Source: an uncultured Clostridia bacterium (GTDB taxonomy: Bacteria > Bacillota > Clostridia > Christensenellales > UBA1242). From it: a stretch of DNA of 35,792 nucleotides. The stretch covers positions 1 through 35,792 of the forward strand of contig CAJFOL010000111.1 of assembly GCA_904397185.1 (NCBI GenBank). The letters are read 5' to 3'. A program made the position numbers and the translations under genes. The notes below the pieces were generated by a model. It did no database searches, had not been told where the DNA came from, and worked only from the letters and a program-made list of their open reading frames with translations. Of this stretch, positions 1-7,596 are shown piece after piece (the stretch's first letter is position 1; each line of letters starts with the position of its first letter).

Positions 1-125
1 CACTCATTTTCCTCTTTATTATACGCCTTCACAATATCCCGCAGGATAAAATTCACGGACGCAGGCATCATGGGGCGTCCGCTCCTTCCATGATTAATTA
101 TTGTTAAACCAAAGGAATCTCCCTC
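1..125 (-). pseudogene. Probable tyrosine-recombinase (integrase) fragment, runs off left edge
   Basis: The minus strand is open from a TAA at 128-126 to the window edge and encodes a peptide containing GRPMMPASVNFILRDIVKAY followed by NKEEN. The pattern of a proline-rich turn, then VNxxLxxIVxxYNxEE, resembles the segment just before the RHTF box in the catalytic domain of clostridial phage-type integrases. No start codon with good homology is present, since the stop interrupts the frame upstream. It is therefore either a degraded integrase or, less likely, a new gene starting at the ATG at 71. The rest of the catalytic domain would lie left of the window. This is from memory of the family, not an alignment. 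Confidence 0.4.
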
Positions 126-327
126 TTATTTCTGTCAGTATTCATTATCTAAAAAATTTTATTATTTATCCTTATGCTTTATAAAAAAGATTCCTTCTTC
201 TTAAATTCAAATCTAATTTAGTTACGTCTCATTTTTTAGCATTTGCTTTTTTAGAATTCTCACTATGAAGTGGAAAACATCGATTTTCAGTATTCTAAAA
301 CATACAACCTAAAATTCAAAACATACT

Positions 328-495
328 TTAATATTCGGTGCCATAATAACTAATAATTCCATCATTACATGCAGTTTTTATCTCTTCAATATCTTCTGAA
401 TTCAATCTCTTAACAATTTGCTTTTCAAGTTGCAGGGTTCCTATATACTTCGAATGATTCATGGCTCCCATTTCTTCATATACTTTGAAAGGCAT
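328..495 (-). CDS. Small ORF directly after the helicase, or its detached C-terminus
   Basis: A 55-codon frame begins MPFKVYEEMGAMNHSKYIG and ends at a TAA at 330-328. It lies in the same frame as the upstream helicase gene, only four codons beyond that gene's TAA stop. There is no convincing Shine-Dalgarno in front of it. Two readings fit. It may be a small coupled gene, or it may be the original C-terminus of the helicase cut off by a late nonsense change. The charged helical composition fits a helicase tail. No family is recognised. Confidence 0.35.
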   Translation of the reverse strand: MPFKVYEEMGAMNHSKYIGTLQLEKQIVKRLNSEDIEEIKTACNDGIISYYGTEY

Positions 496-507
496 TGAAA
501 GCAACAA

Positions 508-2580
508 TTACTCTGCTTGTTTTCGAGAATACTTATTTGATAAGAATATACTTTGCCCCTTTTCTACAATCAGACCTTGTCTCCTACGCTCTTCATAAAA
601 ATCCGTAAAGTCATCAACAACATCTTCAATTCTTGCAGTTCCATCTACATCCATATGGTTGAAAAAGGCTAATAAAAACACCGGTTTATATGAATGATCC
701 ATATGCATTTTGCGTATATTCTCGATAAATATATCTTTGCGATTAGTATTTGTAATCTCTGTCCATCCAAATTTCTGGCATATACTTTTCACCTGAGATG
801 GCTCAAAATATTCAAATGATCTCGTCTCACTAATTGGAACAACCATATCAGGAATAATGCTCCCTTCTCGTATACATTTACGAATCTGTTTACCGCGTAC
901 ATTGATCCGTCTAATCAATTCTAAGGTAGACAGCATTCCCTCTGTCTTTTCTTGCCAATTAAATAAGTCAATTTGTTCATAATCTGTCATGTGTATCGGG
1001 TAATCAATCAAAACCTCTGGCTTTTCTCCTTTGACAAACAATTCATTATCCCAACGAATATCATGCTTAGAACCAAGAACTAATCCCCCCGGATGATACT
1101 GGGACAAATGAAACAATCGATGCAACGAATACGGACAATTAAACAGTCCAGCATTATCAACAAAGTCAAATACCATTAAAAAATCTTTCTCTGGGTGAGT
1201 TCGCATTCCTCGACCTAATTGTTGTAAATAAATAGTTTTGGACATAGTAGGTCTTGCCATGAACAATACTTGAGTATGCGGACTATCCCATCCTTCATTT
1301 AACAAATCACATGCACAGAGTACGCTAATCAAACCATCTTCATACTCCCTTAATATACGCTTTCGCTCTTTAGTATTTGTACTTCCTGATATACTCTTTG
1401 CACTAACGCCTTTTAATTGAAATGCAGAAGCAACATCATCAGCGTGAGTTACTGAAGTACAGAACACTACCGTTGGTTTATTCTTAACATATTCAAGCCA
1501 TGTATCAATAATCAGTTGATTTCTACTGGGAATAGACACCTTTGACTCTAAGTCTAAAGTATTATATCGAAATCCATTAATTCTTACATCCTGGAGTGAA
1601 ATATTCGTTTTAATTCTAATACAACGCACCGGAGATAATATTCCTTCTTCAACGGCTTCCTTTATTCCTAACTTATGAGCCATTGTCTTAAAAATAGCCA
1701 GCAAATCTTCTCCGTCTGCACGTTCTGGTGTTGCTGTTAATCCTAGTGTAAAATCCGGACGAAAATACGAAAATACTCTTTTATAAATATCGGCCGTTGC
1801 ATGATGACACTCATCAATTATCAAATACCCAAAGTCATCTGGTCGAAAAAGCTCTAACTTATTTACAATGCTCTGAATAGATGCACATATAACAAACTGA
1901 TCTGTTTCATGATATTTACCTACCATCATTCCAACAGATACCTCTGGCCAAAGTTTCCGGAAATTACTATAAGCTTGTTCAACTAATTCATTTGTATGTG
2001 CCAGAAAAAGCGTTCTTTTTCCTAATGATTTAGCATCCAGTACACCTATAGCAGACTTTCCTGATCCTGTAGCTCCCTGGACTAAAGCTATTGTTTGATG
2101 TTCATTACGCATTTGACATAAATTGCGCAACGCCTCTTCTTGGTGTTCTCTAAGAATGAAAACTTTTCCATTTTGAGCCGGCATGTCATCATCAATATAA
2201 AAGAGCGCAGGAGACTCTCCTAAAAAAGTCACCAATTCATCTTTTACCCTTTCAGGTGTTGTTTCAATTTGACGATCTGTCCATCGGTATACTTTCCAAC
2301 CATCATAAACCAAACTATTTTGCTTAAGTAAATCATCTATGTATTTCCCTTCAGACACCTTCTCTGGATTATGCCAAGTTGTCCCATCTATTTCAAAAGC
2401 AACCTTTCCAAATGCACTTTTAATCGCAAAATCAATAGTTCTATGTCGCCCATAGATGTCAACAACTGGATATTGAAGATATACGTATTGACCTTTGCCC
2501 GGGCCAAATACATCACAAAATAATTGTATAAATTTTTCTTCAGCTCCACTTCCCATAAAATGCTTTTGTTTTTTGGCCAT
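508..2580 (-). CDS. Nuclease-helicase fusion: PD-(D/E)XK/DUF559-like domain plus superfamily 2 helicase
   Basis: This 690-residue protein joins an N-terminal nuclease-like domain to a DEAD-type helicase. Residues 10-105 carry a conserved-looking Glu helix, then TIDFAI (D50), then VAFEIDG (E63, D65), and a C-terminal GWKVYRW strand, as in Vsr/DUF559-like PD-(D/E)XK nucleases. The helicase follows: Walker A QGATGSGKS (169-177), DECH in IIDECHHAT, LTATPER, and QLGRGMRTHP near the end of the second RecA domain. About 150 C-terminal residues are unassigned. The ATG at 2580 has GGTGG nine bases upstream. It lies downstream of the DUF262 gene on the same strand with a 142-bp gap, so the two probably form a restriction pair. 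It likely uses ATP to move on DNA and cut it; substrate unknown. Confidence 0.85.
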   Translation of the reverse strand: MAKKQKHFMGSGAEEKFIQLFCDVFGPGKGQYVYLQYPVVDIYGRHRTIDFAIKSAFGKVAFEIDGTTWHNPEKVSEGKYIDDLLKQNSLVYDGWKVYRWTDRQIETTPERVKDELVTFLGESPALFYIDDDMPAQNGKVFILREHQEEALRNLCQMRNEHQTIALVQGATGSGKSAIGVLDAKSLGKRTLFLAHTNELVEQAYSNFRKLWPEVSVGMMVGKYHETDQFVICASIQSIVNKLELFRPDDFGYLIIDECHHATADIYKRVFSYFRPDFTLGLTATPERADGEDLLAIFKTMAHKLGIKEAVEEGILSPVRCIRIKTNISLQDVRINGFRYNTLDLESKVSIPSRNQLIIDTWLEYVKNKPTVVFCTSVTHADDVASAFQLKGVSAKSISGSTNTKERKRILREYEDGLISVLCACDLLNEGWDSPHTQVLFMARPTMSKTIYLQQLGRGMRTHPEKDFLMVFDFVDNAGLFNCPYSLHRLFHLSQYHPGGLVLGSKHDIRWDNELFVKGEKPEVLIDYPIHMTDYEQIDLFNWQEKTEGMLSTLELIRRINVRGKQIRKCIREGSIIPDMVVPISETRSFEYFEPSQVKSICQKFGWTEITNTNRKDIFIENIRKMHMDHSYKPVFLLAFFNHMDVDGTARIEDVVDDFTDFYEERRRQGLIVEKGQSIFLSNKYSRKQAE

Positions 2581-2722
2581 TTATTTTTCCACCTAACATC
2601 ATTGTATCTTTTGAATGTTTTTGACATCTCTATCCGTAATAATGCATATTACATTTTGTGCCCTCAGATATCTGTTAAATTTACTTACATTTCCACATTT
2701 AATAAAGAAACAGAAAGCAATT

Positions 2723-5014
2723 TTATTCTTTTATCATTACCTTTTTGTCATCAAAATCTCTAGCAATTATTTTCTCGAAGTATGTTCTTAATCTAGAACC
2801 TCGTTCATTAAAAAATTGTTCTGTTGGGACTTTAAATTCTACCCCATCAATAGAAACATCTTTATGATAATCATTCAGCATGGTAGTAGTAAATCCATTA
2901 AGCCAATGGCCTTTACACATATCTTCATAATACCCCATTGCTTCGGCTAGTGGTTTATTATTCTTTTCATTATTATTATCACTGTCAAGAATCATCATAT
3001 TTCCCAAAGAATCAATATATTTCTCACGCAATTCATGTAAATCTACAGGAGCAAAATGTTTAGCCTTGTTACTAAAATCAGGATTACGTGCTTCCATATG
3101 ATCCAACTGCAATTTATCTGTCACAAAAGAATACACTGTTTTATCGAAAGTTAATTCTGTTTTTTCATCGTTAATCTTTGTCTTAAAAAGATTGATAAAT
3201 AAGACTTTGACTTTTAGATCGGCAACTCCAGATTTATTATACTGCCAAGTTTGAATCCACTCACGAAATTGCTGTATCATCTTTGATTGTGTTTCAACAT
3301 CTATCATGACGCCAGATGGATTCCATTTTTTCATATAAATATTTTGTAACCCCTTTTTTGCAATTTCTCTTGGTATTTCATAATCTTTGCATAGAAGTGC
3401 GGCTTTCCAAAGTTTAAATGCCAACTCATGAATTTCCCGGTATGCACGGTTGTTCGAATTGTGCTGATAGTCATCTTTTATTGCTGTAATGTATTTTTTA
3501 AACTCTGAAATGTTAACCTCTTTAATTCCTGATGTTTCCATTTGGTTCATAAACTGCCGAATTATGATATTAGTGAGTGCTGGTAATACTCCATCCAATT
3601 TTAATGCATTCAATAAATGAAACGCTTTGTATGTTATAGATACTTGCGGATTATTTTCTGCTCGAATACATGCAACCGCGGCATTTCGTACAGGAATCTT
3701 ATACTCTTCTATAATAATTCTCAGCATCTGATAAACTCTAATATCATTCAATGCTTTTGAAAACTCATATTTAACCGTATTCGATGAATAAATTTTTAAA
3801 TATTTATTTTCTATGATTTCACGATAACGCTGAATTTTATTTGTAAATGTAGATTCATCAGCTGTAAAGTACAAGGTACCAAGATAAGAAATCAATTTTT
3901 TATGGGCATCAGAAAGATCTCTTGTAAACACTTCATCTCCCCAAATCTGATCAAGAATACCAATATTTTTATCAATTATTACATCCAAATCTCCTGATGT
4001 ATTACAATACGCCTTTAAGAATAAATTCTTAATTAACTCCAGGTCATCAATTTCCATTGCTCTATCGTTCAAAACCTCAAACAAAGTATATGCATCTCTC
4101 TCATTTCCGGTCATGATTACACAAAAGCGTACATTTTCCAGAAATTCTTTCATAAAACGCAGAATTTGTCGAGTATTATGAAGTGGTTTTTCTTTCAATT
4201 GCAGCAATTTGTTAATTGCATTAAATTCATATTTTATAGCATTAGTATACTGTAAAATATTTATATCCGTTTTCTCTGTTTCTCCAATAATTTTTAGTTT
4301 CGGGTTGTCATCCTTCGACACAATTACGCATACTTTTGATAATGCTTTACTCAGCGTAATATCAAACGTTTTTCTGGAATATGATAACGCAAGAGTATCA
4401 GATTCTATGAACTTCATTTGCAAATTCTCGTACTCATCAAAATATCTATCAAGATTAGAAAAATCTCTTTCTGGAAGAAAAACTGTTTTTCTATACAATT
4501 CAGCAATATCTGTATAAACCTGATCCCTCTCAGTCTCTTCCAAATCAGATAAATTCTCCATTTTTTCGATAATATCATTACGCATTTTTGAAAAGGCATC
4601 TAAATGTTTACTACCTAATAGACTACCATATATCTCTTCTAAATCCTTTAAAGGTCCATCCAGATTAGATCCTTTTGTGCTAATCATTTCTTCAACATAA
4701 GATCTCTGAAGAAGAAAGAGCAAATAATTGAACAGAAATACCGTAGTAACACGCTGTTGACCATCAATAATATCATAACGATTGTGTATATTAGTATCTT
4801 CTACAAGAACAACAGAACCAACAAAATATTCAGCATTAGCATTTTCCGTTTTATTCTTATAAAAATCGGCTATCAGATTGTTAATTCTCTTTTCATCCCA
4901 ACGATATGGCCGTTGATAATACGGAATATTCACTTTTAGCGGAACTCTACTTTTTGTTCCTATGCTCATACACATCTCCAAAATGTTACGAATCTCTGCA
5001 CCTTTTAAATCCAT
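2723..5014 (-). CDS. GmrSD-type restriction protein (DUF262 + DUF1524/HNH)
   Basis: This 763-residue protein has the two hallmarks of the GmrSD type IV restriction family in a single chain. The N-terminal DUF262 region shows IPYYQRPYRWD, then YFVGSVVL and the ParB-like DGQQR motif at residues 84-88. The C-terminal DUF1524 HNH-like part shows LQLDHMEARNPDF followed by LGNMMILDSDNN with its Asn-rich finish. In known members the DGQQR domain hydrolyses NTPs and the HNH part cleaves modified, often glucosylated hydroxymethylcytosine, phage DNA. The target here cannot be read from sequence. The ATG at 5014 has AGGGG upstream. It is followed by the nuclease-helicase gene. Confidence 0.88.
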   Translation of the reverse strand: MDLKGAEIRNILEMCMSIGTKSRVPLKVNIPYYQRPYRWDEKRINNLIADFYKNKTENANAEYFVGSVVLVEDTNIHNRYDIIDGQQRVTTVFLFNYLLFLLQRSYVEEMISTKGSNLDGPLKDLEEIYGSLLGSKHLDAFSKMRNDIIEKMENLSDLEETERDQVYTDIAELYRKTVFLPERDFSNLDRYFDEYENLQMKFIESDTLALSYSRKTFDITLSKALSKVCVIVSKDDNPKLKIIGETEKTDINILQYTNAIKYEFNAINKLLQLKEKPLHNTRQILRFMKEFLENVRFCVIMTGNERDAYTLFEVLNDRAMEIDDLELIKNLFLKAYCNTSGDLDVIIDKNIGILDQIWGDEVFTRDLSDAHKKLISYLGTLYFTADESTFTNKIQRYREIIENKYLKIYSSNTVKYEFSKALNDIRVYQMLRIIIEEYKIPVRNAAVACIRAENNPQVSITYKAFHLLNALKLDGVLPALTNIIIRQFMNQMETSGIKEVNISEFKKYITAIKDDYQHNSNNRAYREIHELAFKLWKAALLCKDYEIPREIAKKGLQNIYMKKWNPSGVMIDVETQSKMIQQFREWIQTWQYNKSGVADLKVKVLFINLFKTKINDEKTELTFDKTVYSFVTDKLQLDHMEARNPDFSNKAKHFAPVDLHELREKYIDSLGNMMILDSDNNNEKNNKPLAEAMGYYEDMCKGHWLNGFTTTMLNDYHKDVSIDGVEFKVPTEQFFNERGSRLRTYFEKIIARDFDDKKVMIKE

Positions 5015-5458
5015 GAAAATTGTTCCCCTTTCTACTCTTATCTTCTTGTTTTTCCATTATTTCTTCCATCTACATCTGTTAACGTTTTAATTACTCAGTT
5101 TCGAATGTTATGACACATTTCTACTGTTATTATAAAAATACCATCCGACGCAATTTGAAACAAATCTGTATATTCCTAAAATATCATCAATTCATTTTTT
5201 ATCATCCCCGCGTGATTCCCAACCACAACAATAAGACGTAAAACCGGTACATACTTTTGTATTGTAAATAAAATAATCCTTCCGACAAATATTTATAGAT
5301 TAATTTTATAATAATATATTCTTAGATACGTAGCAAATAAAATATATCTCTTATCAAAAATAAAAAGTGGTAGAAAAAAACAGCTAGAACATTTTTACCG
5401 TTTTCTTCACCACCACTTTATTTTACTATCTTTTTAACCGTGAATTTTAATCTACTAA
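5015..5458. other. Intergenic region between sigma-factor gene and GmrSD gene
   Basis: This AT-rich stretch of 444 bp has no convincing gene. It holds the terminator of the sigma-factor gene at its right end and should hold the promoter of the GmrSD gene. A TATAAT box on the minus strand lies at 5134-5129, about 115 bp before the ATG, but no well-spaced -35 element is visible. Confidence 0.5.
5351..5419 (-). terminator. Rho-independent terminator of the sigma-factor gene
   Basis: Arms AAAGTGGT (5364-5371) and ACCACTTT (5412-5419) are perfectly complementary, with further imperfect pairing inside. On the minus strand the hairpin is followed by TTTTTATTTTT. It begins about 40 bp past the stop of the sigma-factor gene. 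Confidence 0.7.
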
Positions 5459-6625
5459 TTACAAAAAATCCTGAAGTATCTTGATTTTTTTAGATTGCTG
5501 TAATTTTTTTATTGCCTTTGATTCTATCTGACGAACTCTTTCTCGAGTAACACCCAGCATTTTACCTACTTCCTCAAGCGTTTTTTCTACACCACCATCA
5601 AGCCCATATCTTGCTCTGATAACTTCCTTCTCTCTAGGTCTTAGTTCTTTCATCACGTCTTCAAGAGCCTTTCTTAACGATACCTGTTCTATATTTATAT
5701 AGCCATCTTCATACCAATAAAAAACATCTTCATACCCGTTGTAAAATCGACTTCTTTGTTTATCACTCTTTTCATAATTTACCAAAGACTTTTCATAAAG
5801 ATCCTCAAGAGACTCTATTGGCATCACTTGCGTTATAATATCCTCTGCCTGAGCGGCCTTACAGCCAAGCTTATTTTGTATTAATCCTCGTATCGCCTTA
5901 TCTGTCCATATTTCTTCAGTATCTAGATCTAAGTATCCCTCTTCTTTCATAATAGGATATATTGTAAAATATCCTTCTTTCTTGTGAACCGGATAGTAAA
6001 TCAAGGGTCTCTGTGTACCTTGTGTACGGCTTATATTTTGCAATATCCACAACGAAGCATATGAACCAAAAGGACCACTTGAATCAGGATCATATTTATC
6101 AACAGCAGTAATTAACCCTATACAGGCTTCCTGCAAGATATCCGCTATTTCTGCATTATAAACTTCTGCTCTCTGTAAAGCAATACGAACAGCAAATCTC
6201 AAATGCATTTGTACTGCCCTCTCTCGAGCATATACGTTTCCTTCCTGAATCTGATGCTTTAGCTGATCCATCTCTTTTGTCTGAGGGGGAACAACATTTC
6301 GTATAGCAGTAATAAAATCTTCTAACCCCGGATCAAGTTCTATTACTTTATCAAATATTGCATCATAGTCTCTATGTGCATAGTCATCATAATCGTCAAA
6401 AGATGTATCCGCCGTATCTATAACCGGTGCCTCATCATATACAAGAATTCCTCGAGTTGCAATGGAGCTTGAAAGGTAGTCAATATCTTTAATAGAAAGA
6501 TTCCATTTATCAGCCACATCATAAATATCGTCAAATACAAGAAATCCTTTTTTAGATGACAGTTCTATTAAATTTGTAAGAGCACTCTCTATATTATTAT
6601 TACTATCCATTATCCCACTACTCAT
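5459..6625 (-). CDS. Sigma-70-family RNA polymerase sigma factor (divergent, island-encoded)
   Basis: This 388-residue protein should direct RNA polymerase to specific promoters. Residues 12-65 resemble sigma region 1.1 (LIELSSKKGFLVFDDI pattern), an autoinhibitory domain normally seen in primary sigma factors. Region 2 is at about 130-200 and includes ILQEACIGLITAVDKYD and FGSYASLWILQNISR. RPLIYYPVHKKE at 206-217 matches the RxIRxPVHM start of region 3. Region 4 at about 325-375 has LRPREKEVIRARYGLDGG and the recognition helix TRERVRQIESKAIKKL. An acidic spacer (about 65-100) and a loose segment (about 215-315) separate these blocks. It stands alone between two defence units and has its own terminator. 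The ATG at 6625 has a weak AGGAA; an ATG at 6610 is an alternative. It is too divergent to be RpoD, so an accessory sigma factor is likely. Confidence 0.85.
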   Translation of the reverse strand: MSSGIMDSNNNIESALTNLIELSSKKGFLVFDDIYDVADKWNLSIKDIDYLSSSIATRGILVYDEAPVIDTADTSFDDYDDYAHRDYDAIFDKVIELDPGLEDFITAIRNVVPPQTKEMDQLKHQIQEGNVYARERAVQMHLRFAVRIALQRAEVYNAEIADILQEACIGLITAVDKYDPDSSGPFGSYASLWILQNISRTQGTQRPLIYYPVHKKEGYFTIYPIMKEEGYLDLDTEEIWTDKAIRGLIQNKLGCKAAQAEDIITQVMPIESLEDLYEKSLVNYEKSDKQRSRFYNGYEDVFYWYEDGYINIEQVSLRKALEDVMKELRPREKEVIRARYGLDGGVEKTLEEVGKMLGVTRERVRQIESKAIKKLQQSKKIKILQDFL

Positions 6626-7045
6626 TTCCTACCCTTTTTTATTGTAATTGAAAGACTGCTATCTGTACATCTTTAGCTCAAAACTTTTATTCATCTCAAT
6701 TACATTAACTGCCTGGACTTATTATCAACATCCAGATAATTATCAGCGGGAATTTTATTCTATATCTAATGGAAGCATTTAATGGGTTTTATTCTAAAAA
6801 ACATAATGTTAAAGTATTTTTGTTATTAAAGTTGCTTCAACATTAAAACATTTCGGATTATCCTATATATATTGGCAAATTATTTGCTCATATTAACAGA
6901 CGATCTAGTAACCAATCTACTTCCTTAATCAAAGGTTTTCACGATATCCTCGAAATAAGAAAATTTATCTCCTGCATTGGAATTTCTTATTTCTTAAAAG
7001 CCCTGTTAATGTTTCCATTACGCATTTAACGCATGTCACTGGTAC
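6626..7045. other. Intergenic region between modification operon and sigma-factor gene
   Basis: This stretch of 420 bp shows no gene. It contains two inverted repeats. One, at 6952-6993, has arms of about 12 bases around GAAATAAGAAA and TTTCTTATTTC and could be the 3' end structure of the nine-gene operon, although no T-run follows on the minus strand. The other is at 6805-6844. The promoter of the sigma gene should also lie here, but I see no clear -35/-10 pair. Confidence 0.5.
6805..6844. repeat. Inverted repeat upstream of the sigma-factor gene
   Basis: Arms AATGTTAAAG (6805-6814) and CTTCAACATT (6835-6844) pair with one mismatch around a 20-base AT-rich loop. It lies about 180 bp upstream of the sigma-factor start. 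It could be an operator or an RNA hairpin. Confidence 0.35.
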
Positions 7046-7585
7046 TTATGCGTTTTTCATACATAACCGTAGGATATCGTCACTGCTAATTCCGCTGTTG
7101 AATCTATCATTAAATTCATCAACAAACTCATAAAGCCTGTTCACAAACGCCTCCGGAGTTTTTTCACCTTCAACCAATTTTTCATACAAGACATCAATAC
7201 CGCCTCTTACATAACTATCAAAACGCTCTTCATCGTCAGAGTTCTGACCATAGTGCCTAAAAGCCTTGTCAATTCTCTTTTCTTCATCTGGCTCATAATT
7301 AGAATCGAGTAACATAATCAGCCAAAAATTATACTGTAATTCCTCACTAGAATAAATTACACGATCACCCATGACGCTCTGACTATACACCTGACCTGTT
7401 TCTGGATTCTTAGTATTATCAAGCTCAGCAGTTCTTCCATACAAAAATCCAATCAATGGAGCATTTGTATAAATATCCACATTACGTTCTATCAGCTTTG
7501 CTTTACTTAATTCGTCGAATACTCCTGTGAGCTGATCCACACGAAGAGCGTGTCTCCCCTTGAACCTATATTGTTTATCAAACAT
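7046..7585 (-). CDS. Uncharacterised acidic protein, last gene of the sulfur-modification operon
   Basis: This 179-residue protein is the final gene of the operon, 11 bp after the DndD-like gene, with AAGGAGG before its ATG. I do not recognise a family. It is rich in Asp and Glu, has no membrane segment or signal peptide, and looks largely helical in its second half (for example FVNRLYEFVDEFNDRF). An N-terminal basic patch, KQYRFKGRHALRV, could contact nucleic acid. Position next to a DndD-like ATPase suggests a small accessory subunit, the place often filled by DndE in canonical dnd operons. Its sequence does not show the DndE pattern I know, so this is only a positional parallel. Confidence 0.8.
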   Translation of the reverse strand: MFDKQYRFKGRHALRVDQLTGVFDELSKAKLIERNVDIYTNAPLIGFLYGRTAELDNTKNPETGQVYSQSVMGDRVIYSSEELQYNFWLIMLLDSNYEPDEEKRIDKAFRHYGQNSDDEERFDSYVRGGIDVLYEKLVEGEKTPEAFVNRLYEFVDEFNDRFNSGISSDDILRLCMKNA

Positions 7586-7596
7586 AGCGCTCCTCC

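Noticed and set aside
6600..6800. A vegetative promoter for the sigma-factor gene
   Set aside because: Several TA-rich hexamers occur, but no pair with 16-18 bp spacing matched both elements well enough to report.
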